Source of the DNA: CAZAQS01 sp964486825
GTDB taxonomy: Bacteria > Chloroflexota > Anaerolineae > Anaerolineales > UBA4823
Reading direction: 5' to 3'
Assembly: GCA_964486825.1 (NCBI GenBank)
Contig: CAZAQS010000090.1
Span: forward strand, 1-17,504
DNA length: 17,504 bases
How positions within the stretch are numbered: position 1 is the stretch's first letter; each line of letters starts with the position of its first letter. The translations under genes and the position numbers were made by a program. Below the pieces are notes generated by a model, which was given only the letters and a program-made list of their open reading frames with translations, ran no database searches and was not told where the DNA came from. Below, piece by piece: positions 7,639-15,663 of the stretch.

Positions 7639-8541
7639 TTATCCCTTTATCGAACCAAGCAGCATCCCTTTAGTGAAATACCTTTGCAAAAACGGATAGA
7701 CCAGGAGCAGGGGCAGCAGGATCACGACAATGGCGGCCATCTTCATGGCCTCGTTGGGCGCTGAATAACCTGCGGCGCGGACAATCTTGTCAGTTGACAT
7801 AGCATCAATCAAGATATCCCGAACAACAATGGGGAGTGTTTTCTGGGTGCTGGTATTCAGGAACATCAAGGGCAGGAAGAAGTTATTCCAATTTGCTACC
7901 GCATAAAAAAGGGACAATGAGGCCAAGACCGGTTTGGATAAGGGCAGGACAACCATGGTTAAGATTTGCCATTCATTGGCGCCATCAATCTTGGCAGCAT
8001 CGGTTAATTCCTCGGGGATGTTCTCCATGTAGCTTTTCATGATCAGTAAATACCAGACGAATATGGCCCACGGTAAGATCACTGCCCAATGGGTATCCAT
8101 GATCCCCAAATTTTTGATCAAAATGAATAAGGGAATTAGACCACCAGAGAACAGCATGGGGAAGACGACGAATGTGATCATCAATTTCCTTCCCGGCAGT
8201 CCCTTTCGGGATAACGGATAAGCAGCCAATGTCGTCAACACCATTTGAATGGTGGTGCCCAGGACCGTGACTTTGACCGAGTTAAAAAATGCAACCGGCA
8301 ATATATCGCTGGACAAGATCCAACGATAGCTATCCCAGGTTATTTCCGCAGGGATGATGAGAAACCTGCCATACTTATATAGGGCCGCGGTCGAGGTTAC
8401 TGAAATGGATAACAGTTGCAATACTGGCACGACGAAAATAATGGAGATCGCTATCAACAAGACGATGTTGACAATGTCGAATATCAAATCACTGCGCGAT
8501 TTGCGGGCGGTCAGACGTTTCACAATATCAGGTTTACTCAT
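7639..8541 (-). CDS. Carbohydrate ABC transporter permease (LplC-like)
   Basis: A 300-residue integral membrane protein, the usual length for LplC/YtcP permeases. Start ATG at 8541 follows GGAG 6 bases upstream. A first membrane segment lies at about residues 20-45 (VLLIAISIIFVVPVLQLL), and about six are expected. The cytoplasmic EAA loop that contacts the ATPase is visible near residues 177-205 (ELTDAAKIDGANEWQI, then VVLPLSKP). The C-terminus QRYFTKGMLLGSIKG is typical of the family. It pairs with the LplB-like permease, which ends 12 bases before this gene starts, so the two are very probably co-translated. It forms half of the membrane channel. No cognate ATPase gene is present in the window. 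Confidence 0.94.
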   Translation of the reverse strand: MSKPDIVKRLTARKSRSDLIFDIVNIVLLIAISIIFVVPVLQLLSISVTSTAALYKYGRFLIIPAEITWDSYRWILSSDILPVAFFNSVKVTVLGTTIQMVLTTLAAYPLSRKGLPGRKLMITFVVFPMLFSGGLIPLFILIKNLGIMDTHWAVILPWAIFVWYLLIMKSYMENIPEELTDAAKIDGANEWQILTMVVLPLSKPVLASLSLFYAVANWNNFFLPLMFLNTSTQKTLPIVVRDILIDAMSTDKIVRAAGYSAPNEAMKMAAIVVILLPLLLVYPFLQRYFTKGMLLGSIKG

Positions 8542-8553
8542 AAAATCTCCTGC

Positions 8554-9534
8554 TCACCACAAACCTTCACCCACCCATTTTTTTGCCAGCATATTACTGA
8601 TGAGGATCATCATTAAACCCACCACCGATTGGAACACCCCGGCGGCGGTGGCCAAAGAGAAGCGAAATTGTTCGATACCATTTCTGAACACCCAGGTATC
8701 GATGATATCGGCCACCTCCATAACCCTGGGGTTGTAAAAAATATAAATTTGCTCAAATCCGGCGCTCATGATACTTGCCAGCCACAGGATCAAGACGAGC
8801 ACCATGGTACCGGCAATCCCGGGGAGAGAAATATTCCGGATCATTTGCCATTTATTGGCGCCATCAATGGCCGCAGCCTCAAATAGGGATGGGTCGAGGG
8901 ATAATAAGGCGGTCACAAAGATAATGGCGGTGAAGCCGGTCTCTTTCCACACGTCCGTAAAGACAATGGTGGCTAAAAACCAGGCATTATTGCCAAAGAA
9001 TTGAATCGGCTCGAAGCCAAAGGCAGCCAGCTGGTTGTTAACTAACCCTTTGCCCGGGGAAAGTAAATTGAGCGCCATGGCATAAATAATGACCCATGAA
9101 AAAAAGTGAGGTAAAACAGAGACCGTTTGGACGATCTTTTTCAGCCAGGTAATGGACAGCTCATAGATCATAATCGCTAAAATAACCGCGGCGGGATACC
9201 CGACGACCAATTTGAGCGTGCTGATCATGAGCGTATTTCTGAAAATCCGGAAAAAATACGGTCCAGTAAAGAGCGCCTCGTAGTGCTTGAAGCCTGCCCA
9301 AGGGCTGTGGAGGATACCTTTGAACAAGTCGAAATCTTTGAAGGACAAGATGATGCCGTACATTGGATAGTAATGAAAAACAATAAAATAAATCGCCGGG
9401 GGTAGAAACATCAGGTATAAGAGCAAATTCCTCCTCAGGCTGCCGCGGAATTTTTGGAAGGTGGCAGCGGTTGACAGCCTTCTATTTCTCTGTGCGTATC
9501 CTGCTAATTTCGTGCTAAGGGACCGGCCAATCAT
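8554..9534 (-). CDS. Sugar ABC transporter permease (LplB-like)
   Basis: A 326-residue membrane protein, first gene of the minus-strand cluster. After a basic N-terminal region of about 34 residues comes the first membrane segment with the hallmark LPPAIYFIVFHYYPMYG and a SFKDFDLFKGI stretch. The EAA loop FEAAAIDGANKWQMI with NISLPG is near residues 217-240 and is intact. The C-terminus (MMILISNMLAKKWVGEGLW) is typical. The start at 9534 has no clear Shine-Dalgarno sequence. A five-codon frame (ATG AAA AAT TAT CTA TGA) overlaps it upstream and could couple translation, but this is weak. Together with the LplC-like partner it should form the heterodimeric channel of a CUT1-type importer. Confidence 0.94.
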   Translation of the reverse strand: MIGRSLSTKLAGYAQRNRRLSTAATFQKFRGSLRRNLLLYLMFLPPAIYFIVFHYYPMYGIILSFKDFDLFKGILHSPWAGFKHYEALFTGPYFFRIFRNTLMISTLKLVVGYPAAVILAIMIYELSITWLKKIVQTVSVLPHFFSWVIIYAMALNLLSPGKGLVNNQLAAFGFEPIQFFGNNAWFLATIVFTDVWKETGFTAIIFVTALLSLDPSLFEAAAIDGANKWQMIRNISLPGIAGTMVLVLILWLASIMSAGFEQIYIFYNPRVMEVADIIDTWVFRNGIEQFRFSLATAAGVFQSVVGLMMILISNMLAKKWVGEGLW

Positions 9535-9827
9535 AGATAATTTTTCATTTTGGATTCGAGCTTGGCATGCCTGCGGATTGAAAACTGGGGAATAAAGATA
9601 TAATCGGACATCACTACCTAATATTCAGAAGAGCTGGACCACACCATTATTGTAGAGAACAAAGCAGTTTCAATCCATGTATGTAGATAATCAGTGAGAT
9701 GAAATCCATTAAGGTCTTCACCTACAAGGTAATCAACCCATGATTTTACGCTTATAATCTATTCATCGACTGCAGCGCTCCTTATGAAGAGATAAATCGC
9801 TGTAGAAGGCTCAACTCAACATGTGCC
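9535..9827. promoter_or_regulatory. Divergent promoter region between importer operon and sensor kinase
   Basis: This 293-base AT-rich spacer must hold the promoters of both the leftward importer operon and the rightward two-component genes. A perfect TATAAT lies at 9753-9758, about 70 bases before the kinase start, with no good -35 hexamer 17 bases upstream, as expected for an activator-dependent promoter. Another TATAATC occurs at 9599-9605. AATCCAT is directly repeated at 9672-9678 and 9703-9709, spaced 31 bases (about three helical turns), the kind of arrangement an AraC-type regulator could bind. I could not define the leftward promoter hexamers with confidence. Confidence 0.5.
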
Positions 9828-11615
9828 ATGAAAAATAAAAAAGACCGGCTAAAGATCCGCTTCGATCCTAACAGCATCAGTGTAAAACTGGCAATTGTAA
9901 TTTTTTGTTTGATGTTAGGGGCTTTATTCTATATTGCCCGGGAAAATTACAATAACAGCACTGCTATGATCCTGAACAACCAGCAGGCCTTCATGCGAAG
10001 TATCGTTTTGCAGAGCGATAATTCTCTTAACAACCTGCACGACCAATTAGTCGACCTGCTTCTGTCCGTATCTGACATCATTAAACAGACCGAGGCTACT
10101 GACCGCCAATTTGAGCAAATCTTACTTTCATACATAAAATTTAACGATTATGCCAAGTATCTATACTTCATCGATTCGTCCGATAAAATCGTTGGCGTAC
10201 CCATCGTAAACGTCCGTGTACTTGGAAATCGGGCCATGCCTATTGTTCAGGATTACGCCTCGCAAACGCCAGGCGGCATTTGGTGGACGCCTCCCTATAA
10301 ATCTCCTTTATCCAGCTGGGTGATCACGATAGGGATGAATCTCCCATCCGAATCGGCCAATGGCATTGAAACACTGGCGATCGATATCCCGCTTTTAGAA
10401 TATAAGGAAGTATTGCCAAAATTCGATGCCGGGATAAAAGCTTCGGTCTTGGTCCTACAGGATACGAAACCGGTTTATGGCGACCATCGTTCTTCAGTTT
10501 ATGACTACAATCTCCTGACCAACGAGCTGAGCGACAATACCAGAGCGATCGTCGATCAGGTTTTGGGTGAATCGCCTGGTACGATGATCGAGATAAAGGC
10601 TGACGAGCATACCTACCTGGTCATGACCGGCGCGCCGAATAAGTTTGGCTGGCGAACCGTCCTGATCAGCAGCGGTGAAGATTACGAGAACGCGCTCCAA
10701 TCCGTACGAGAAAATATCCTCTACCTTTCCATTGGCATCGTGATTTTCAGCCTTTTTTTGGCGTTTTTTGTGGCCAGGTGGTTTACAAACCCGATCAGAG
10801 AACTGGTAACAGAAATGGAGCGAGTAAAGACCGGGTCATTACAGGGGATCAGGGTTTCCAACAGAAAGGATGAAATTGGGGCGTTAACGCTGGCGTTTGA
10901 CAATATGATGGCGCGGATACGAACGCTGGTCGCAAACCTGGAAGAAGCTGAGCAGAAGAAAAAGGAAGCGGAGATCCGCGCCCTGCAATACCAGATCCGG
11001 CCCCATTTCTTATACAACACTTTAAATGCAATCGGCCATTCGGCTGCACTGGGGAGAACCAATGACGTTTACAAGATGATCCAGTCGATCACGATGATGT
11101 TATCGTATACCCTTGATCGGGTGAACGAAAAGGTCACTTTAGCGCAGGAATTGGAGCACATCAACCACTATCTGAGGCTGCAAAAAATCCGTTACGGGGA
11201 CATCTTCCAGGTCCTCTATGACATTCAACCTGGGCTGGGCAACTGTGAAATCGTAAAGCTAACGCTGCAACCAATTGTTGAGAACGCGATTTTTCACGGG
11301 CTGGCCGCCCGATCTGCTGAGGGCGTCTTGAAAATAAAAGCCCATCAAGAAGATAACCAGCTGGTAATCCAAATCATCGATAACGGTCCGGGGATACCGG
11401 CGCAGAGATTGAAAGAGCTCGAGGATTTATCTCCCGTAAATGGATCGGGATCGATGGGCTTGCGCATGGTGCGGGAACGGCTGATCCTCCATTGTGGCGA
11501 ACAGGCCAGACTGACCATTGATAGTAATTCAGGTTTAGAAAATGGAACTGCCGGGACCATTATCAGCCTGGTGATACCTTTCCAATTGACCCATTCAGAA
11601 ATTGAGGCACATTGA
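9828..11615 (+). CDS. Sensor histidine kinase, YesM type
   Basis: A 595-residue membrane kinase. Membrane segment 1 is at about residues 19-37. An extracytoplasmic Cache-like sensing region (about 40-295) contains PGGIWWTPPYKSPLSSWVIT, a typical Cache motif. Membrane segment 2 is at about 298-318, followed by HAMP to about 368. The His_kinase domain has QIRPHFLYNTLNAI with phospho-acceptor H393. The ATPase domain has N486 in VENAIFHGL, D518 in DNGPGIP, and the glycine-rich GSGSMGLRMVRERL. These kinases sense an extracellular ligand or a loaded binding protein and phosphorylate a YesN-type regulator, whose gene starts 6 bases downstream. The start lacks a strong ribosome binding site. Position suggests it senses the solute carried by the divergent importer. 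Confidence 0.95.
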   Translation: MKNKKDRLKIRFDPNSISVKLAIVIFCLMLGALFYIARENYNNSTAMILNNQQAFMRSIVLQSDNSLNNLHDQLVDLLLSVSDIIKQTEATDRQFEQILLSYIKFNDYAKYLYFIDSSDKIVGVPIVNVRVLGNRAMPIVQDYASQTPGGIWWTPPYKSPLSSWVITIGMNLPSESANGIETLAIDIPLLEYKEVLPKFDAGIKASVLVLQDTKPVYGDHRSSVYDYNLLTNELSDNTRAIVDQVLGESPGTMIEIKADEHTYLVMTGAPNKFGWRTVLISSGEDYENALQSVRENILYLSIGIVIFSLFLAFFVARWFTNPIRELVTEMERVKTGSLQGIRVSNRKDEIGALTLAFDNMMARIRTLVANLEEAEQKKKEAEIRALQYQIRPHFLYNTLNAIGHSAALGRTNDVYKMIQSITMMLSYTLDRVNEKVTLAQELEHINHYLRLQKIRYGDIFQVLYDIQPGLGNCEIVKLTLQPIVENAIFHGLAARSAEGVLKIKAHQEDNQLVIQIIDNGPGIPAQRLKELEDLSPVNGSGSMGLRMVRERLILHCGEQARLTIDSNSGLENGTAGTIISLVIPFQLTHSEIEAH

Positions 11616-11621
11616 TAGGGT

Positions 11622-13199
11622 ATGTTGTCTACTTTTGTCGTCGATGACGAGAAGATTGTGAGGGAATTTTATACCAGGGTCTTTCCATGGGAATCGATCG
11701 GTATGCAGCTGGTAGGCACCGCTTCCAATGGGATCTCTGCGTTAGAAAGATGTAAAGAACTTCAGCCTGAATTGGTTTTGATCGATATTGCTATGCCGGG
11801 CATGGGGGGGTTGGAACTGCTGGACCTGATAAAAAAAGAGCTCCCCTATTGCAATTGTGTTATTTTGACCAGCCACGAAAACTTTAGCTATGCCCAGACC
11901 GCTTTGCAACTTGGGGCGATTGACTATATCGTCAAATCCGTCACCACTCCTGAGGAGATGATATCCAAGCTGCAACGGATTAAGAACCGGATTGAATTAA
12001 TCAAAAAACAGACTAATTTGGCCAGGGTTCAGCGCCAATGGTTATCAAAACTACTTGTTAGAGGAGCTAAGAATTTAGCTGAACTTACCTCCGCAGTAAA
12101 CCAATTACACGTGCCTCTGCAACTCAACCACGTCCAGGTACTCCTGATTGAACCCAATAATTCTATTCGTTATATCCCTGAAGATAACGAGGCGGAAATA
12201 AGCGATTTCTCGTTGTTGTTGAGGTTGGTTATTGAAAAAGTGGCCAACGAAATCGAAAACGCGATGTGGACAGATCCAGTCCCAGGTATTTTCGCGATGG
12301 TAAAAACTTATGGCGATGCATTCGATGAGAATAACTGCATGGACGTGGTTTTCAATATCCTGCAAAACGAGCTCAATCAAAGGGTGCGGCTGGTTGGAGG
12401 ATTAAGTGGGATCTTCCCCAGCCTGCTGGATTTGCCCCAGACATTTACACAGGCCAAACATGCTTTGGACAGTCATTTTTATTTAGAAAACCAACTGATA
12501 CCCCCCCAACCGCCATGGAATCCGATCAGCGACGAGATCCGACGTAAACTGGATCATATCATCGAGCAACGTGATCCCAAGAACCGGCTTGTTGCTCAAA
12601 CGGCTCAAGACATCATCGCGGATACCACGGAGATATGTTCAAAAGGCTGGTTCGACCCTGAGGAAACGAAGCTGGTCGTCACCGAGGCCTTACGGCAACT
12701 GAGTCGAAAACTGAACGTTGACATCTCTCAATGGGATAAATCACTGTGGTCAGTTCAGGCGGCCAATGCGGCCAACATACGAGAGTTAAAGGATTGGGGG
12801 ATGGCCATTGCCAGCCGGTTTGCCGCCGCAGTGGAGTACCAAAGCGTCAGGCCGGAAATTAAACGGGTTATCGATGCCATCCAGGCCAACCTTTCCTGCG
12901 AAGGGATCGACCTGACATGGGCCTCCAACATCGCTGCCTTCCACCCCAATTATTTTTCGGCGGTCTTTCGCAAAGAAATCGGCGAAAATTTTTCAAACTA
13001 CTTGAACAGGATCCGCATCGAACGCGCCACAAAATACATGAAGGAGGGCGTTTATACTGACCAACAGGTCGCGGAAATGGTCGGCATCCCCAATTATCGC
13101 AGCTACTTTAATATCTTTTTAAGGATTGTTGGCAAGAATCCGACAGAATATCGCCAGGAATTATCGCGGTCCCGGTCCAGGGACGGTTTTGTGGCTTAA
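11622..13199 (+). CDS. Response regulator with AraC-type DNA-binding domain, YesN type
   Basis: A 525-residue regulator. The receiver domain (residues 1-120) has the acidic pair D8-D9, the phospho-acceptor D55 in LVLIDIAMPGMGG, T83 and K105 (DYIVKSV), so phosphorylation should be functional. The middle region (about 125-400) is the poorly conserved linker typical of YesN proteins. The C-terminal region (about 411-515) carries two helix-turn-helix units, seen in IDLTWASNIAAFHPNYFSAVFRK-like and TDQQVAEMVGIPNYRSYF segments, with the usual FRRIVGKNPTEYR-like ending here as LRIVGKNPTEYR. It is co-transcribed with the kinase. Likely targets are the divergent importer promoter and perhaps the downstream carbamoyltransferase operon, but binding sites are unproven. 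Confidence 0.95.
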   Translation: MLSTFVVDDEKIVREFYTRVFPWESIGMQLVGTASNGISALERCKELQPELVLIDIAMPGMGGLELLDLIKKELPYCNCVILTSHENFSYAQTALQLGAIDYIVKSVTTPEEMISKLQRIKNRIELIKKQTNLARVQRQWLSKLLVRGAKNLAELTSAVNQLHVPLQLNHVQVLLIEPNNSIRYIPEDNEAEISDFSLLLRLVIEKVANEIENAMWTDPVPGIFAMVKTYGDAFDENNCMDVVFNILQNELNQRVRLVGGLSGIFPSLLDLPQTFTQAKHALDSHFYLENQLIPPQPPWNPISDEIRRKLDHIIEQRDPKNRLVAQTAQDIIADTTEICSKGWFDPEETKLVVTEALRQLSRKLNVDISQWDKSLWSVQAANAANIRELKDWGMAIASRFAAAVEYQSVRPEIKRVIDAIQANLSCEGIDLTWASNIAAFHPNYFSAVFRKEIGENFSNYLNRIRIERATKYMKEGVYTDQQVAEMVGIPNYRSYFNIFLRIVGKNPTEYRQELSRSRSRDGFVA

Positions 13200-13282
13200 C
13201 TTTTCACAGGGGGGTTACTCAATCAGCAAGCAGGGTGGTATTTCCAGGCAATTAGATCGTGAGTAGTTTGATAGGGGCTTTC

Positions 13283-13298
13283 TTCAGGCTAACCTGAA
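13283..13298. promoter_or_regulatory. Small hairpin before the carbamoyltransferase
   Basis: TTCAGG (13283-13288) and CCTGAA (13293-13298) form a perfect 6-bp stem with a CTAA loop. It ends 4 bases before the AAGGAG ribosome binding site (13303-13308) of the carbamoyltransferase. It could modulate translation or mark an operator. The rest of the 118-base gap after the regulator gene shows no clear promoter or terminator. Confidence 0.35.
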
Positions 13299-13317
13299 TC
13301 AGAAGGAGTATGCGAAG

Positions 13318-14259
13318 ATGGACAAATCACAATTCATTGGCCGGGATTTCTTAAAATTGGCTGATTTTACCCCGGACGAAGTGCTCTACATGTTGGACGT
13401 GTCAGCCGACCTGAAGGCGCGGCAGAAAAGGCGAGAGCCGCACCAATTCTTCCCAAACTACACTGCTGCCGCCATTTTTGAAAAGAAATCGACGCGCACG
13501 CGCACCTCCTTTGAAGTTGCTTGCGCGCACCTGGGGATGACCAGCCTGTATATGCGCCCGGAGGAAATGCAGCTTGGACGGGGCGAACCCATCCGTGACA
13601 CAGCCCGGGTGCTGGATCGTTACTGCGATGTGCTCTTCATCCGCACCTTTGGACAAGAAATTGTTGAAGAGTTTGCGGAGTACATGAAGAATCCGGTTAT
13701 CAACGCGCTGACCGATCAATACCACCCCTGCCAGGGCCTGGCCGATCTGCTCACAATTCGCGAGCATAAAGGTACTTTCAAAGGGTTGAAGGTGGCTTAC
13801 GCAGGCGATGTCTGGAACGTCTGCCACAGCCTGATGACTGCCTGTGCGATGACCGGGATGGATTTTTATCTTGCTTATCCAGCCGGGTATGACCCCTATC
13901 CTGAGGCGCTTGAGAACGCCAAACGGTTTGCGGACGATAGCGGAGCGACCATCGTGTTGACCCACAACCTGGACGAAGCTGTCGAGGGGGCCGACGTGGT
14001 TGTGGCGAACACCTGGCATTCGATGGGAGGGCCCGAAAAATCGAAAGAGCAGCGCTTGATCGACTTTCAACCCTTTCAAATCACCTCCAGGGTCATGAGC
14101 CGCGCCCGGGCTGAGGCAATTTTCATGCACTGCCTGCCCGCTTACCGGGGAGAAGAGGTGACCGAGGAGGTCATCGAGGGAAAGCAATCCGTCGTGTTCG
14201 ACGAAGCTGAAAACCGCCTGCACACCGAGAAAGCTGTGCTCTATCTGCTACTGGACTGA
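13318..14259 (+). CDS. Ornithine/putrescine-family carbamoyltransferase, atypical active site
   Basis: A 313-residue transcarbamylase. ATG follows AAGGAG with 9 bases of spacing. The carbamoyl-phosphate site is intact: STRTRTS (58-64), HPCQ (136-139) and HCLPAYRGEEVTEEV (from 271). The second-substrate side is unusual. The SMG loop (235-237) is of ornithine type, but the Asp of the DxWxSMG motif, which binds the ornithine amino group in ornithine carbamoyltransferases, is Asn231 (NTWHSMG). The usual GDGNN is GDVWN (163-167). The long C-terminal helix of putrescine carbamoyltransferases is absent. It is followed 8 bases later by putrescine aminotransferase and then by agmatine deiminase, so it may phosphorolyse N-carbamoylputrescine to putrescine and carbamoyl phosphate. 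An anabolic ornithine carbamoyltransferase is the alternative. Confidence 0.9.
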   Translation: MDKSQFIGRDFLKLADFTPDEVLYMLDVSADLKARQKRREPHQFFPNYTAAAIFEKKSTRTRTSFEVACAHLGMTSLYMRPEEMQLGRGEPIRDTARVLDRYCDVLFIRTFGQEIVEEFAEYMKNPVINALTDQYHPCQGLADLLTIREHKGTFKGLKVAYAGDVWNVCHSLMTACAMTGMDFYLAYPAGYDPYPEALENAKRFADDSGATIVLTHNLDEAVEGADVVVANTWHSMGGPEKSKEQRLIDFQPFQITSRVMSRARAEAIFMHCLPAYRGEEVTEEVIEGKQSVVFDEAENRLHTEKAVLYLLLD

Positions 14260-14267
14260 GGGACAAA

Positions 14268-15635
14268 ATGGAGAAATCAAGAGATGAAGCTTTAGCCTTA
14301 TCCAGGCAATGGCTGGCATTAACTGCGAAACCAGAATTGAGCGAGGCAGAAGCGCAATCTGTCATCACAGAGGCTAAAGAGAACTTTGCCAACCACGTCA
14401 ACAAAGGCTGGTTAGAATATCGCAAGTCAGTCACGGAAGCCGGCCAATGGGCGGCGACGGAATGGACCGGTGCAGGGGCAGTGCTGCGCGACGTGCTCGG
14501 CAGGGAGTACATCGATTGCCTGGGTGGGTATGGTTTGCTAAGCCTGGGCTGGTCGCACCCCAAAGTGGTGGAAGCGGTCCGCAACCAGTTGAGCCGCACA
14601 CCGATGCCATCGCTCGAATTAATCAATCCGGCCCGTGGCATGCTTTCGAAGTTGATGGCGCATATAACCCCTGGGGATATCCAATACAGCTTCTTTGCTG
14701 CCAGTGGCACAGAAGCGGTCGAAGGCGCCATCAAGCTGGCCAAGCTTTACACGCAGAAAAGCGGGTTCATCGTGGCGGTCAAAGCATTTCACGGCAAGAC
14801 AATGGGGTCGGTCAGCATGCTTGGCAAGGCTGAGTTTCGCAAACCGCTTCTGCCGCTGTATGGAGGCCCGATTTACCACGTGCCCTATGGCGATGCCGAT
14901 GCCGTCGAACAACAATTGGAGATTTGTAAGACCGTGGGGATCGACATCGCGGCCGTGATGATGGAGCCAATCCAGGGTGAAGCCGGCGCGATTGACCCAC
15001 CGGATGATTTCTGGCCCCGGCTGAGGGAGTTATGCGACCACTACGGCGTCCTGCTGATCGCCGATGAAGTCCAGACAGGTTTAGGGCGCACAGGAAAACT
15101 GTGGGGGGTCGACCATTGGGGGGTTACGCCGGATATCCTGTGCAGTGGCAAATCTTTAGGGGGAGGCGTTATGCCCGTTTCCGCCTTCTGCTCTACGGCT
15201 CAAATTTGGGAAGTGCTCATGCACCCTAACCCATTCATGCACACCAACACCACGGGCGGCAACCCATTAGCTTGCGCCGCAGCCATCGCTACCATCTCAG
15301 TTGTGCTCGAGGAGAAATTGTGGGAGAATGCCGCTGAAAGGGGAGCTTACTTTAAATCAAAACTGCAGGAATTCGCCTGCCGTTATCCTCAAATCTATAC
15401 GCGCATCACCGGAAGGGGATTGATGCTCGGCCAACACTTCCATAATGCGGAGACCGGCTACCAGGTGGCAGCCGGCTTGTTCCGCCGGAATGTCCTGGTG
15501 GCAGGCACTTTGACCAACGCGCACACGATCCGCATCGAACCTCCCCTGGTTATTTCCAAGGAACTGATCGACGAGGTGCTGGACCGCCTCGAAGATACAT
15601 TGAAAGAAGTGAGCCAAGGAACCGGTTGGCATTAA
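14268..15635 (+). CDS. patA: Putrescine aminotransferase (class III, PLP-dependent)
   Basis: A 455-residue class III aminotransferase that matches the enterobacterial putrescine aminotransferase along its length as I recall it. Similar blocks are the N-terminal NKGWLEYRKSVTEAG, YIDCLGGYG, the PLP-phosphate region AASGTEAVEGAIKLAK, FHGKTMGS, the PLP-ring Asp in LIADEVQTGLGRTGK, the Schiff-base Lys in CSGKSLGGGVMP, and VLVAGTLTNAHTIRIEPPL near the end. It should transfer an amino group from putrescine to 2-oxoglutarate, giving 4-aminobutanal and glutamate in the cytoplasm. Start ATG follows GAGGGAC, 8 bases after the carbamoyltransferase stop. Ornithine or another diamine as substrate cannot be excluded. 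Confidence 0.92.
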   Translation: MEKSRDEALALSRQWLALTAKPELSEAEAQSVITEAKENFANHVNKGWLEYRKSVTEAGQWAATEWTGAGAVLRDVLGREYIDCLGGYGLLSLGWSHPKVVEAVRNQLSRTPMPSLELINPARGMLSKLMAHITPGDIQYSFFAASGTEAVEGAIKLAKLYTQKSGFIVAVKAFHGKTMGSVSMLGKAEFRKPLLPLYGGPIYHVPYGDADAVEQQLEICKTVGIDIAAVMMEPIQGEAGAIDPPDDFWPRLRELCDHYGVLLIADEVQTGLGRTGKLWGVDHWGVTPDILCSGKSLGGGVMPVSAFCSTAQIWEVLMHPNPFMHTNTTGGNPLACAAAIATISVVLEEKLWENAAERGAYFKSKLQEFACRYPQIYTRITGRGLMLGQHFHNAETGYQVAAGLFRRNVLVAGTLTNAHTIRIEPPLVISKELIDEVLDRLEDTLKEVSQGTGWH

Positions 15636-15663
15636 GGTTATACAAAGGTCGGCGAAGATTACC

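Noticed and set aside
13402..14223. 273-codon minus-strand frame antisense to the carbamoyltransferase
   Set aside because: It lies wholly opposite conserved carbamoyltransferase motifs and shows no domain of its own.
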